NCBI RefSeq assembly: GCF_002994615.1
Contig: NZ_PVNK01000148.1
Coordinates: 1-64,000 of the forward strand
Source of the DNA: Enhygromyxa salina
GTDB lineage: Bacteria; Myxococcota_A; Polyangia; Nannocystales; Nannocystaceae
DNA: 64,000 bases
Direction: 5' to 3'
Position 1 is the first letter of the stretch. Each line of letters opens with the position of its first letter. The translations under genes and the position numbers were made by a program. Shown here piece after piece: positions 1 through 9,553 of this stretch. The notes beneath the pieces are model-generated. The model worked only from the letters and a program-made list of their open reading frames with translations, was not told the origin of the DNA and made no database searches.

Positions 1-3000
1 CTCCCGCCCCCGCCCCCCGACGGCGAACTCGACCACGTCGAGGTCCTGATCAGCTACGCGGACTACGTCAAGGAAGAGATCGCCGAGGACACCGACAAGC
101 GAGCCAAGACCGCCTGGCGACGGGGTCCCCGCGGCCCCTACCCGGTCAAGGTCCCCCTCGACCCCAAGGTGCTCTCCAGCCGCGAGGGCATCCGCTGGCC
201 CGACAGCACCTCGCTGCGCCTGCGAGGCGAGCTGCGAAGCACGGACATCGACGGCCTCCCTGACGGCGCCCGCGTACTCAGCCTGTTTTTGGTCAACGAG
301 CGCCGCCCCCTCGAGCGCGACCGCGACCTCAACTTCATCTTCCAGGTCAAGCTGACCATGCGCTACGCCGCCGGCTTCCTGGCCCGCCCCAACCGGCGAG
401 GCGAGAGCGCCGACGACAGCGACCAGCGCGTGCTCGCCCTCATGTTCCGCGACCGCTTCGAATGGGCCGTCGGCCACAACACCAGCGTCGAAGCACCCAA
501 ACCCGACGACGACGGAGAGGTCCGAGAGCTGCGGACCACCCAGCTCCCTCGCCACGAGGTCCGCGACGTCAAGCACGAGGCCGTGCCCGGCATCGTGACC
601 GAGATGGAACGCCTCGCGCAGCTGGACGGCGTCGGCCTGGGCAGGGCCCTCTCACCGCTGGTAGAGGCCTACGAAGGGTGGATCGAGAAGCAGCGCCGCG
701 CACAGCTCGACCGTGACGAGCTCGAGCAGACCCGCGATGGGCTGATGGGCGAGGCCGACCGGGTTCGAGACCGGATGCGCGAGGGCATCCAGCTGTTGGC
801 CACCGACGATGAGGTGCGCGAGTCGTTTCAGATCGCCAACCGCGCCATGCACATCCAGGCGCTCCAGGCCGACAAGTGGCGAGAGGACAAGCGCTACACC
901 AAGGGCAAGAAGCCCAAGTGGCGCCCCTTCCAGCTCGCCTTCGTGCTCATCAACCTCGCCTCCGTCGCCGACCCCGCCGACAAAGACCGCCGCGTAGCCG
1001 ACCTCATCTACTTCCCCACCGGAGGTGGCAAGACCGAGGCCTACCTGGGCCTGATCGCCTACACGCTGATCTTGCGACGGATACGCGGCAAGGCTCGCCC
1101 CGATGAGGGGCGCGGCGTCGCTGTCATCTTGCGCTACACGCTGCGGTTGCTGACTCTCGACCAACTCGGCCGCGCGGCCACCTTGATGTGCGCGCTCGAG
1201 GAGCTTCGCCGCCGCAAGCCCAAGCTGCTGGGCAACACTCGCTTCTCGGTCGGGCTGTGGGTCGGCAAGAGCGCGACGGCCAATCGGCTCAAGGAGGTCC
1301 ACCAGACCCTCCACGACTTCACCCCTGGTCGGACCGACTCGCCCTTCCCGCTGCCCACCTGCCCCTGGTGCGGCGCGGACATCAAGATCCACAACATCAA
1401 GCTCGTCGACGCCAAGGGCAAGCCGAGCAAGACCAAGTACATTCGGGCCGTCGTCTACTGCGACGACCGCGACTGCCTGTACACCGAGCGCAAGCGGCCA
1501 GGCCAGGGGCTGCCTGTCCTGTTCGTCGACGAGCAGATCTACAAGGAGCTCCCAGACTTCCTCGTCGCTACCGTCGACAAGTTCGCAATGATGCCCTGGC
1601 GGGGCGACGCGGGCATGTTGTTTGGACGTGCCTCACACCTCGACGACGGCCGCGCCTACGGGGTGATGCACGATCCGCCCAAGGGCGCCCGACCGCTGAC
1701 GCAGGGCCTCTATCCACCCGAGCTGATCATTCAGGATGAGTTGCACCTCATCTCGGGCCCCCTCGGTACCATGGTCGGGCTCTACGAGACCGCGATCGAC
1801 TATCTGTGCGCGCGAAAGATCGATGGGGAGACGCGCGTGCCCAAAGTCGTCTGCTCGACCGCGACGGTGCGACGGGCACGCGAGCAGATCCGTGCTCTGT
1901 TTCAGCGAGAGATGGCGATCTTCCCGCCGCGTGGGATCAACGACGGCAACAACTTCTTCTCGACGATCAACGACAAAGACCCGGGCCGCATGTACATCGG
2001 CGTCGCCGCGCCTGGCCGGGCCTTGCGTGCGGTCTCCGTGCGCACCTACGCCACGCTCCTCGCCGCCGCACAGAAGCACTTCGACCCCAAGGGCGCGCTC
2101 GACCAGCCCGCCGACCCCTACATGACCCTGGTTGGCTACTTCAACTCGCTGCGCGAGCTCGGCGGCATGCGCCGCCTCGTAGAGGACGAGGTCAGGACCC
2201 GCGTCGCCGACTTCGCGGACGGAGGCTACGCCAAGCGCCCCCACTACTTCGTGGGTCCACACCCGTGGGCTGCCAACCGCAAGCTCACCCTACCTGCGGA
2301 GCTAACCTCGCGGGAGTCGACCGATCGGATCAAGGAGACCAAGCAACGGCTCGGCGCTCGCCGGGCCGACCCCAACACCAACAAGGAGCGGGGAGGCGAG
2401 CCCCTCGACGTCGTGCTCGCGTCCAACATGATCTCCGTTGGCCTCGACGTCGACCGCCTCGGTCTCATGGTGGTCACCGGCCAACCCAAGACCTCCAGCG
2501 AGTACATCCAGGCCACCAGCCGCGTCGGGCGCAACTACCCCGGCCTGGTCGTCACCTGCCTCAACGCCTCACGCCCACGCGATCGCTCCCACTACGAGCG
2601 CTTCGTCGCCTACCACGAGAGCTTCTACCGCGAGGTCGAGGCGACCAGCGTGACCCCCTTCTCGATCCAGACCCTCCAGCGCGGGATGGTCGGTACGCTC
2701 TTGTCGATGATCCGCCACGGCATCCTCGAGATGGCCGGGCCAACCGGAATGATGCACCTGCACGACAACCGGTCTAGGGCCGACAAGATCCTCGAGGCGC
2801 TCGTGACCCGCGGCCGCAAGCACCGCGAGTGGTACGACGACGACGCAGAGAAGCGGATCCGGGATGAGCTGCGCGCGCGCGGCAAGCACTTCCTGGACGC
2901 ATGGGAGCGCGTCGTCGAACGGGCCAACACGGCGACAGTCAACCGAACCTACAGCGTGATGGATCGCGCGAGGGACGAGGGGACCTCCGTGATGTTCACC

Positions 3001-3123
3001 GCCACCGATGATCCCCCCGACGATCTCGATGAGCGGCGCTTCATGGCGCCCACCTCGATGCGTGACGTCGAGCCCAACACCCACATCTGGATTCGCTTCG
3101 CTCAACTGGACGAGAGGCGCTGA
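1..3123 (+). CDS. drmA: DISARM helicase DrmA (5' end outside window)
   Basis: Superfamily 2 helicase of the DISARM anti-phage system. The frame is open from base 1, so the true start lies upstream; a GTG at 169 is only an internal candidate. Visible motifs are a Walker A loop PTGGGKTEAY (about 1015-1044), a DEAH-box variant DELH (1735-1746), a C4 cluster between them (CPWC near 1360, CDDRDC near 1460), the SNMISVGLDVDRLG segment and helicase motif VI QATSRVGRNYPG (about 2509-2544). About 1,040 residues are visible; from memory family members are around 1,200. The stop is 5 bases before drmB, so the genes are co-transcribed. In DISARM, DrmA and DrmB form the DNA-binding core that acts on incoming phage DNA together with a methylase that would be encoded outside this window. 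Confidence 0.93.
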   Translation, partial: LPPPPPDGELDHVEVLISYADYVKEEIAEDTDKRAKTAWRRGPRGPYPVKVPLDPKVLSSREGIRWPDSTSLRLRGELRSTDIDGLPDGARVLSLFLVNERRPLERDRDLNFIFQVKLTMRYAAGFLARPNRRGESADDSDQRVLALMFRDRFEWAVGHNTSVEAPKPDDDGEVRELRTTQLPRHEVRDVKHEAVPGIVTEMERLAQLDGVGLGRALSPLVEAYEGWIEKQRRAQLDRDELEQTRDGLMGEADRVRDRMREGIQLLATDDEVRESFQIANRAMHIQALQADKWREDKRYTKGKKPKWRPFQLAFVLINLASVADPADKDRRVADLIYFPTGGGKTEAYLGLIAYTLILRRIRGKARPDEGRGVAVILRYTLRLLTLDQLGRAATLMCALEELRRRKPKLLGNTRFSVGLWVGKSATANRLKEVHQTLHDFTPGRTDSPFPLPTCPWCGADIKIHNIKLVDAKGKPSKTKYIRAVVYCDDRDCLYTERKRPGQGLPVLFVDEQIYKELPDFLVATVDKFAMMPWRGDAGMLFGRASHLDDGRAYGVMHDPPKGARPLTQGLYPPELIIQDELHLISGPLGTMVGLYETAIDYLCARKIDGETRVPKVVCSTATVRRAREQIRALFQREMAIFPPRGINDGNNFFSTINDKDPGRMYIGVAAPGRALRAVSVRTYATLLAAAQKHFDPKGALDQPADPYMTLVGYFNSLRELGGMRRLVEDEVRTRVADFADGGYAKRPHYFVGPHPWAANRKLTLPAELTSRESTDRIKETKQRLGARRADPNTNKERGGEPLDVVLASNMISVGLDVDRLGLMVVTGQPKTSSEYIQATSRVGRNYPGLVVTCLNASRPRDRSHYERFVAYHESFYREVEATSVTPFSIQTLQRGMVGTLLSMIRHGILEMAGPTGMMHLHDNRSRADKILEALVTRGRKHREWYDDDAEKRIRDELRARGKHFLDAWERVVERANTATVNRTYSVMDRARDEGTSVMFTATDDPPDDLDERRFMAPTSMRDVEPNTHIWIRFAQLDERR

Positions 3124-3128
3124 TACTG

Positions 3129-5003
3129 ATGGCTCGCTACAAGAAGACCAAGGGCAGCGCCCCCAAGCGGGCCGACGGCCAGATCCGCCAGAGCCAGATG
3201 ATCACGACCTACGGACCCGGCGCCATGGTCGACCTCGTCAATCGTTCGGTAGTGATCGGCGGCCTCGAGCACTGGGGCTACGGCAGGGATGGCTTTGACG
3301 CACTCGACGACGCTCGGCTGCGGCGCTCGCTGATCCCCCGACTCAAGGCCCTCGATCCCAACCTCGACCTGGCGCCCTCGGGCTACTTCCGCATGGCCCC
3401 CGAGTGCGACCACATGGATGCCTCGCCGCGCGTCGGGGTGCGGGCGCTGGAGTTTCCCCGTTGGTTCGTCTGCCAGGGCTGCCGACGCCTGGCGCGGGCG
3501 GCCGAGGGCTTCGAGCAAAAGTCGGGCCGCTATCGCCACCAATGCTCGCGCAACAAGACCGCCCACGCCGTGCCCGTTCGCTTCGTAGCCGCGTGCAAGC
3601 GCGGGCACCTCAGCGACTTTCCCTGGGCCTCTTTTGCCCACGAAGAGGGGATCTGTGATCGGCCTGAGCTCTACTTGATCGAGGGGGCCACTGGCGACGT
3701 GGCGCGCATCATCGTGGAGTGCCGCAACTGCGACAGCCGACGACCGCTGAGCCAGGCGACGGTCCTCCCCTTCGAGTGCTCTGGTGACCGGCCCTGGCTC
3801 GGTGGGCGGGCCGCCAACGAGCCCTGTAGGCTCAAGCTCAAGCTCCTCGTGCGCACGGCTTCCAACGCCTATTTCGCCCAGGTCGTCAGCGCGGTGCGTC
3901 TGCCGGAGCCCGACCCCGATCCACTGACGCTTCGACTGCGGCAAAAGGATATCTGGGACATCCTTCAGCACGCGACCAGCATCGAGCAGGTTCAGTCCTT
4001 CGCCGGGATTCCACGTATCGCCAGCGCGATCGAGGGACACAGCATGGAGAAGGTGTTCGCGGCACTCGAGAAGGAGCGTGGGGCGGGGACGACCGCGTCA
4101 GAGCGACCGCTTCGATCGGCGGAGTACGAGCGCCTGACGAATGCCCCTACCGAACGACCTGGGCTACTGGCTGACGAGGGCGCCGAATTCGCCGCCTTCG
4201 AGATCCCACCGGAGCGTGCTGATCTACCGGCCGGAGCTCAGCGGCTCGTGATTGTCCCTGAGTACCGTGAGATCCGGGTGCAGGTGTCGTTCAGCAGGTT
4301 TGACTCGGTGAGCGCCAACCTCCAGGGCGAGTACGACTATGGACGCTACTCGGTGCATCCAGCTGTCTTGACCCTGCCCACCGGAAACGAGAAGTGGCTG
4401 CCCGCGGCCGAGGTCCGCGGTGAGGGGGTGTTCTTCGAGCTGGATCTCGACGCGGTCATCGACTGGGAGCAACGAGACGAAGTCAAAGAGCGGACCGAAC
4501 TCTTGTTGCGAGCCTTCGAGGCCGATGGTCGTGGAGACGATTTTCCGGGCGCGCGCTTTTACCTGTTGCACTCCCTGTCCCACCTCCTGCTCACCGCGGT
4601 CAGTCTCGAGTGCGGCTACGCTGCGAGCTCGATCCGGGAGAGGATTTATTGTGCACCAGCGGTCGACGACGAGGACAAGGGGATGGCCGGAGTGCTCCTG
4701 ACGACCGGGACCACGGGCTCCGAGGGCACGCTGGGTGGACTGGTCGAGGAGGGACGCCGACTGCGACATCATCTGCGACAAGCATGGGAGCTTGGGCGCC
4801 TGTGCTCCAACGATCCTGTCTGCGCTGCCCACGACCCGGCCGCCGAGGCCAGCGATAGGCGCCTCGAAGGAGCTGCTTGTCATGGGTGCCTGTATGTCGC
4901 CGAGTGTTCCTGCGAGCGCTTCAACCGCTACCTCGACCGCGCGCTCGTGGTCCCGACGATCGGCAACGACCCCGCGCTCGCGTTTTTCCGGGAGCGACCA
5001 TGA
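3129..5003 (+). CDS. drmB: DISARM protein DrmB (DUF1998)
   Basis: 624-residue DUF1998 protein, partner of the DrmA helicase. The N-terminus carries the conserved QMITTYGPGAMVDL segment. The middle has zinc-type cysteines (CQGC, a following CS, and CKRGHLSDFPW). The C-terminal DUF1998 region contains HSLSHLLL, GTTGSEGTLGGLVEEG and a last Cys cluster (CSNDPVC, CHGC, CSCERFN). The ATG lies 5 bases after the drmA stop, and the end overlaps the drmC start as ATGA, so the three genes look translationally coupled. Order and content (drmA-drmB-drmC) match the DISARM core. Whether the system is class 1 or 2 cannot be told, because drmD/drmMI or drmMII would be upstream and drmE is not seen downstream. 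Confidence 0.93.
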   Translation: MARYKKTKGSAPKRADGQIRQSQMITTYGPGAMVDLVNRSVVIGGLEHWGYGRDGFDALDDARLRRSLIPRLKALDPNLDLAPSGYFRMAPECDHMDASPRVGVRALEFPRWFVCQGCRRLARAAEGFEQKSGRYRHQCSRNKTAHAVPVRFVAACKRGHLSDFPWASFAHEEGICDRPELYLIEGATGDVARIIVECRNCDSRRPLSQATVLPFECSGDRPWLGGRAANEPCRLKLKLLVRTASNAYFAQVVSAVRLPEPDPDPLTLRLRQKDIWDILQHATSIEQVQSFAGIPRIASAIEGHSMEKVFAALEKERGAGTTASERPLRSAEYERLTNAPTERPGLLADEGAEFAAFEIPPERADLPAGAQRLVIVPEYREIRVQVSFSRFDSVSANLQGEYDYGRYSVHPAVLTLPTGNEKWLPAAEVRGEGVFFELDLDAVIDWEQRDEVKERTELLLRAFEADGRGDDFPGARFYLLHSLSHLLLTAVSLECGYAASSIRERIYCAPAVDDEDKGMAGVLLTTGTTGSEGTLGGLVEEGRRLRHHLRQAWELGRLCSNDPVCAAHDPAAEASDRRLEGAACHGCLYVAECSCERFNRYLDRALVVPTIGNDPALAFFRERP

Positions 5004-5773
5004 GTGGGGGTCTGACCGCCGTCAGCAACGCCAGCCTCGAACGGCTGCGCACGGGGCTCGAGATCGGCCGACTTCGCGCACCGCTGACACGTTCTGAGCT
5101 GGTCGCGTTTGGGGTGCGAGAGCAGCTGGACGCGCTCACGGCTGCGTTGGGGGGCCACTCCCGCGAGGCGTGTCTGTCGATTGTGGACGCGGTCCTGGCT
5201 GAACGAGAGAAGCTCGAGCGGCCAGCCCCGGAGCTCGTGTGGACCGGGCCTGAGGGCAGCAACCCCACCGCACGGGACACCGCAGTTGTCTTGCGGACGC
5301 TGTTCGAGGGCGCTCAGGATCGCATCGTGCTCGCGGGCTACAGCTTCTACAATGCTCCGGCTGTGTTGGGGCCGCTCTACACGTCGATGAAGCGACGCGG
5401 TGTGAAGGCGACCTTCTTCGTGCAGGTCGACCAACTCGAACACGCCGTCGCCGATCCCGATGCCTACGGTCAGGCTGAGCTGCAGGAGTTCATGGACAAG
5501 AACTGGAAGTTCGGCGCGCCCTATCCCGAGGCCTACTGCGATCGACGTGCGCTGCGGCCTGGGCCGCCCTGGAGCAGCTTGCACTCCAAGTGTGTAGCCG
5601 TTGACGGTCAGCGTGCCTTCGTGTCCAGCGCGAACTGGACCCGGCGGGCTCAGGAGAGGAATTTCGAGACCGGCGTGTTGCTCCACGACTCGACCTTTGC
5701 CAAGCACCTCGAGCGTCAGTGGCTGGGCCTGATTGCGGCGAACCTAGTGTTACGGTGGAGTCCACAACCCTGA
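5000..5773 (+). CDS. drmC: DISARM phospholipase D-like protein DrmC
   Basis: 257-residue PLD-superfamily protein. One HKD motif is visible (HSKCVAVD, followed by the usual SSANWTRRAQERNFETG segment), as in nuclease-type single-motif PLD proteins that act as dimers. The ATG at 5000 overlaps the drmB stop by the ATGA arrangement; an upstream in-frame start at 4877 would overlap drmB by over 120 bases and is not preferred. In published DISARM work drmC is part of the core operon but can be dispensable for protection. It is followed after only 10 bases by the next gene on the same strand. Confidence 0.92.
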   Translation: MSGGLTAVSNASLERLRTGLEIGRLRAPLTRSELVAFGVREQLDALTAALGGHSREACLSIVDAVLAEREKLERPAPELVWTGPEGSNPTARDTAVVLRTLFEGAQDRIVLAGYSFYNAPAVLGPLYTSMKRRGVKATFFVQVDQLEHAVADPDAYGQAELQEFMDKNWKFGAPYPEAYCDRRALRPGPPWSSLHSKCVAVDGQRAFVSSANWTRRAQERNFETGVLLHDSTFAKHLERQWLGLIAANLVLRWSPQP

Positions 5774-5783
5774 TAAGGTAACC

Positions 5784-7040
5784 ATGTCAAGTCCCAGGAG
5801 GATAGTACTCGACAAGTACTCTGATTTCCTTACCCCGCTCACCGTGAATGTGACCGAGGATACCGAACTTCCGATCGCCCAAGAATACAAGAGTCTCCTC
5901 TCGCCCTCGACTTTTACATTCTGCGTTGACGATGCCCTCAAGCGCGCTGTTCGACACCTTTACATTACAGATGATGAAGTCGGCAAGAACAGCCCTCCAG
6001 CAAAAATCGTGGCTGACTGGCTTCACATGCTCCGCTGGGAAGCTCAGACTTTCTGGACTTGCAAGTCCACGCTCGATGACGAAGTCGGAACTCGGACGTA
6101 TTCTTCTGAGCACCCCCGGAGGGTGGGGGAACTCATCGCGGAAGGAGTTGCGATTCTCTTGCTTGAGGAGCGCCTGAGCATTTCGGCCAACCGTTTCTAC
6201 TTTTATCGAAGCAATGCAGCTCGCCCGGACTTCCTTGTTGAGCCGGGCGGAGGAGCTCTAGCTACGGCGGCGGTGACGGGCAAGGGCCATCGTCTTGCCC
6301 TCGAATGCCGGAGTCGGGATTCGTGGGCCAGCATACACAAACGAGACCGAGCTCAACTCCAGCGGAAAAAATCTGTCGCTGTCAAGAAGAGCAAAGGGTT
6401 TAGGACTTACTACCCCCGCCCATTTTCGAGTGTAGTGGCAGTCTACCTATCCTACGGGCCTCGATTGACCCGCCTTATTGTTGGAGATCCAGAAAACACG
6501 AGCGCCTCACATGTCGGAGACAGTGAGCTTCAAAAGATCATAATCAGCCACTACGTTGGACTAATGGGGCGGATTGGGATGTGGGAAAGCCGTGCGTTCC
6601 TTCTCGCAGTCCTCGACAATGCACCCGAACCAGAACTCGCGCGCCTACGGGACAAGGCTCTGGCGGCAAGCCGAAACCTGCCGAAGTTTACCCATCACCA
6701 GGATACGTACATAGGACGTTTTTACAGTCCTCTAGTTTCAGATTGGGTGCGCGAGAACCTCACACGGGCAGACGTCCTGCGCACACTTGAGAGCCGTAGC
6801 TTCGACTTCTTCTTCCTCGGCCTATCGCAGCAAGTTTGGGAGATGTTACTAGATCGTGAATTGGATGGCCTGATGACATCCGAAGCCCGGTGGCTGGCCG
6901 GTGAGGGGTCTCAAGCCACAAGTGATGGTGGTCTGATGGTCGAAGATGTTGGTGACTTCGAGGAGGAAGATCAGGAGATAATTGCGCGAGCAATAGCGAC
7001 GGAGTGGGACCTTCCAACGCGGGACGAGCCAACCGAGTAA
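5784..7040 (+). CDS. DISARM-linked protein of unknown function, possible PD-(D/E)XK fold
   Basis: 418 residues; I do not recognise a named family. It starts 11 bases after the drmC stop, with an AAGGT ribosome binding site just before the ATG, so it is probably part of the DISARM transcript. The DNA is visibly richer in A/T and uses rarer codons (AAA, ATT, TTA) than the drm genes, suggesting separate acquisition. Residues about 105-200 can be read as a nuclease core: a helix with acidic residues (GELIAEGVAILLLEE), then RPDFLV, then LALECRSRD, then a basic Gln-containing helix (AQLQRKK). This resembles PD...(D/E)XK with E-x-R in place of E-x-K. The C-terminus is acidic (FEEEDQEI). The nuclease reading is inference; the protein could equally be a structural or regulatory add-on. 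Confidence 0.8.
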   Translation: MSSPRRIVLDKYSDFLTPLTVNVTEDTELPIAQEYKSLLSPSTFTFCVDDALKRAVRHLYITDDEVGKNSPPAKIVADWLHMLRWEAQTFWTCKSTLDDEVGTRTYSSEHPRRVGELIAEGVAILLLEERLSISANRFYFYRSNAARPDFLVEPGGGALATAAVTGKGHRLALECRSRDSWASIHKRDRAQLQRKKSVAVKKSKGFRTYYPRPFSSVVAVYLSYGPRLTRLIVGDPENTSASHVGDSELQKIIISHYVGLMGRIGMWESRAFLLAVLDNAPEPELARLRDKALAASRNLPKFTHHQDTYIGRFYSPLVSDWVRENLTRADVLRTLESRSFDFFFLGLSQQVWEMLLDRELDGLMTSEARWLAGEGSQATSDGGLMVEDVGDFEEEDQEIIARAIATEWDLPTRDEPTE

Positions 7041-7180
7041 GTACGGCTAGCCGTCAAGAGCAGGTGGCGCCAGCTGCTCGAGCCGCCTACTTGGAGTTGA
7101 ACTCGCCTGCACCTCTGTTGGGTCTTGGTGCTGTGGGTGTGCTGTGAGTCTGCGCCAACAGCCTCCGTCCCCCGGAACTC

Positions 7181-7280
7181 CAGGGCACCAGACGGGACGA
7201 GAAACCCAAACAATTCCAACGGGATGCGTGCCAAGTCCGCGCCATCATTCACGTTCTTCGCACCCCGCTGGAGACCCTAG
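7181..7280 (+). repeat. Second repeat family, copy A
   Basis: A 100-base segment with 81 of 100 positions identical to 10005-10104, with no gaps by eye. Both end in the same GACCCTAG. A weaker third match of about 50 bases lies near 19676-19730. In copy B the 158-bp CTAG-flanked element is inserted exactly at the terminal CTAG; here the CTAG is followed by CAGGGTC, so this copy may show an empty site. It lies in a non-coding stretch after the DISARM-linked gene. Confidence 0.7.
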
Positions 7281-7799
7281 CAGGGTCTACCGACCTGCCG
7301 AGATCAGCCCTTGGGACCCTTGTAGCTTTTGATCCCTCACCCAAGAAGGAGGTTTGAGTCGCACGACACGAGGTCCGCGGGGAGCACCGACGCCCGCCGA
7401 CGGTGACCTGCGTCTGCCCTGCGCCACTCGCCGCCGCTCAGCCCGCAGCGCTTGATCAAGGGCTAGCCGCTCGCGCTCAGCCTCCTCTACCGATGGACAT
7501 CACATTGTCGTCAACGGCGTCGAGCCGTGGGCCTGCCTGTGTGACGTCTTGACGCGGATCGCCGATGGGTGGCCGCAGGAGCGCTGGCTGAGCTGCTGCC
7601 GCAGAACTGGTCGCCGGACACCGTCGCTTCGGCAGCCTGAGGAGGTCGGGCCTGGGCGCTCGAGCGCGAGCACGCTCTGGCCGAGGCTCAGCAGCGTCGT
7701 GCCGAGGTCGGGGCCCAGAGCCTCGAGCTGCGGAGCTGGGCGCTGCCACATGCTCCGTGCGTCTGCAAGATGCCTTCACCGTCACCTTACACCGAGCAA
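7281..7799. other. Non-coding stretch, nothing recognised
   Basis: No frame in either direction gives a convincing protein. The short open frames here are low-complexity GC-rich shadows. The stretch may be more of the decayed kinase that follows, but I cannot align it. Confidence 0.4.
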
Positions 7800-8135
7800 G
7801 CCCCTCGGGCCGCTCCGCGACAAGTAGCTCGAGTAGTTCGGTGAGGCTCATGCGGTCCTCCAGCCGGGGCTCCAGACCCTCGGCGTGGATGGCCTCCAGA
7901 CCGCGGCCCGCCTCGATGAGCCGATCGAGCACGTTCTGCCACGGCTTCTCGGGCGCCAGGCGTGTTGGTTTGTGTCGCACAGCTCCAGCGTCGAGTACAG
8001 CCAGCCCTCGTGCTCGCCGAGATCGTGCACGCGGCAGATGTCGTTGGGTTCGGCGCGGTTGAGCTCGCCGAGGATCGCCGCGAAGCCGGCCTTCTTGGAG
8101 CTGCCGAGCGCGCTGCGTTTCTTGGGCTTGGGCAT
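7800..8135 (-). pseudogene. Decayed Ser/Thr protein kinase fragment
   Basis: Read on the minus strand from the ATG at 8135 the protein begins MPKPKKRSALG and gives ICRVHDLGEHEGWLYSTLEL. After a frameshift near 7970 it continues PEKPWQNVLDRLIEAGRGLEAIHAEGLEPRLED. These correspond to the hinge and the helix before the catalytic loop of myxobacterial Pkn-type kinases (typically [27 protein letters not shown]). The HRD/HxDFKP catalytic loop is replaced and no DFG follows. The gene is therefore a frameshifted, truncated relic. Confidence 0.6.
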
Positions 8136-8308
8136 GGAGACCGGTGACGATGGTACGACGGTCACGGGCAGGGCGACCAGAGCGAAGACGAGCCACAGAG
8201 CCCCCGGAGACCCGAGTTTCGGGCGCCCGGGTGTCGACCCCCGAGTTGACGAGGTTGATGGCCGACGTTTGGGTATCGAGCACGATCATCTTGGCTTATG
8301 ATACCGAG

Positions 8309-9457
8309 ATGACTGGAGCTGTGTCGGGGGAGCTCAGCCCTCGAATCCCAAGAACGCTCGACGAGCGAGGCGGTCATCTGTCTGCCTTGTTCCGCTGGCA
8401 GTCGGGCAAGCGCTCCCAGCTGGAGAACTTCTGTACCGAGGCGTTGGCTTCGGCGATCGTCTCGCAGCCGGGGCCCTTTCTCGACCTACTCGAGTGCGCC
8501 GAGATGCTGCCGGCGCAAGTCACGGCCGCCCAGGTCGAGGAGCTCCGCGTCTCGACGCAGGGGCCGACCGAGACTGGAAAGCTCGTCGACCTCCAGCTCA
8601 CCCTCAGGCTCGCTGGTGGCAAGCGGGCTGCGGTGTGGATCGAGGTCAAGGTCGGAACTGGGCTCCGCACCGGGCAGCTCGAGTCGTACGCCAAAGAACT
8701 CGAGCGCGTGCACGGTGGCGAGCCATGGCGCCTGTTGGTGTTGAGCTGCACCCCCGAGGGGCCAGCCCGAGACAACCTTCGTTGGCAACAGGTACGCGCG
8801 ATGATCCCCGCCGACGCCCACTCACACTGGCTCGATCTACGGGTGTTCTTGGAGGAGAAGCAGGTGGCCGATATCTATGACGAGGGGTTGACCGTTCACG
8901 AGTTTGCCATGGTCGACCCGGCACGGGTCGTGCTGCGCAAGGTCGCGCGGGCCATGGCCGAGCTCAGTCGAAGGCTCGCCAAGGCGAAGCAGGGAGGACA
9001 GTCGGCCCTGTGGCCGAAAGGCTTCCCCAACAAGGAGCAGAAGATCCTCAACCTGGTCGCAACGACCTTCCGCCGTGGCTCGGGCTTCGTCATCGGCGGT
9101 TACCGGGTCGGGCCTCGACTTCAACTTGGCGTCCGCGCCACAAGCGAGGGTCCCGAGGCATTCGTGATGATCAAGACCCGAAAGTCTCACGTCCAAACGC
9201 GCAAGAAGGTCTGGGCGGTCCTCGACACCATCGCCGAGCCGACCTTCGGACTGGTCGACGCTGGTCCGATGGAGGCTCGTGGCGTCAGCCTCGCACTGGC
9301 AAAGCTGAGCACCCAAGACGAACTCGTCGGTTGGTGGTTCGGGAAGCTCGAGGTGCTGGCCGACGCAGGCGCCCTCGAGCTGTGTGGGGGGAGCATCAAC
9401 ACCGCTGAAGCTGATGAGGCTGATGAGGCTGATGAGGACGGTGAAGACGAGAGCTGA
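8309..9457 (+). CDS. PD-(D/E)XK nuclease superfamily protein
   Basis: 382 residues with a clear nuclease core: an N-terminal helix QLENFCTEALASAI carrying the usual Glu, then GKLVDLQLTL (catalytic Asp), WIEVKVG (the E-x-K pair) and GQLESYAKEL (Gln/Tyr helix). The spacing fits PDDEXK_4-type restriction-like proteins. The C-terminal half is not recognised and ends in a short acidic EADEADEADEDGEDES tail encoded by a small in-frame repeat. The ATG at 8309 is chosen because the nuclease fold begins soon after it and a TATGAT sequence lies just upstream; the frame is open further upstream but is not protein-like. Its place 1.3 kb after DISARM, next to a toxin-antitoxin pair, suggests a defence role. 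Confidence 0.8.
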   Translation: MTGAVSGELSPRIPRTLDERGGHLSALFRWQSGKRSQLENFCTEALASAIVSQPGPFLDLLECAEMLPAQVTAAQVEELRVSTQGPTETGKLVDLQLTLRLAGGKRAAVWIEVKVGTGLRTGQLESYAKELERVHGGEPWRLLVLSCTPEGPARDNLRWQQVRAMIPADAHSHWLDLRVFLEEKQVADIYDEGLTVHEFAMVDPARVVLRKVARAMAELSRRLAKAKQGGQSALWPKGFPNKEQKILNLVATTFRRGSGFVIGGYRVGPRLQLGVRATSEGPEAFVMIKTRKSHVQTRKKVWAVLDTIAEPTFGLVDAGPMEARGVSLALAKLSTQDELVGWWFGKLEVLADAGALELCGGSINTAEADEADEADEDGEDES

Positions 9458-9553
9458 CTCGACCGAAACTCGGCTACGCTCCCGCTCTGGACCTGCCAGC
9501 GCATCGCCCGGCCGCGAGCGGCCTCTCCCCAAGGTTGCGCCACACTGTCGGGC

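Noticed and set aside
652..1392. Long minus-strand frame opposite drmA
   Set aside because: Shadow of a GC-rich gene; no motif, and the plus strand has clear helicase motifs.
7041..7180. Continuation of the DISARM operon
   Set aside because: No open frame of protein-like composition follows the 418-residue gene.
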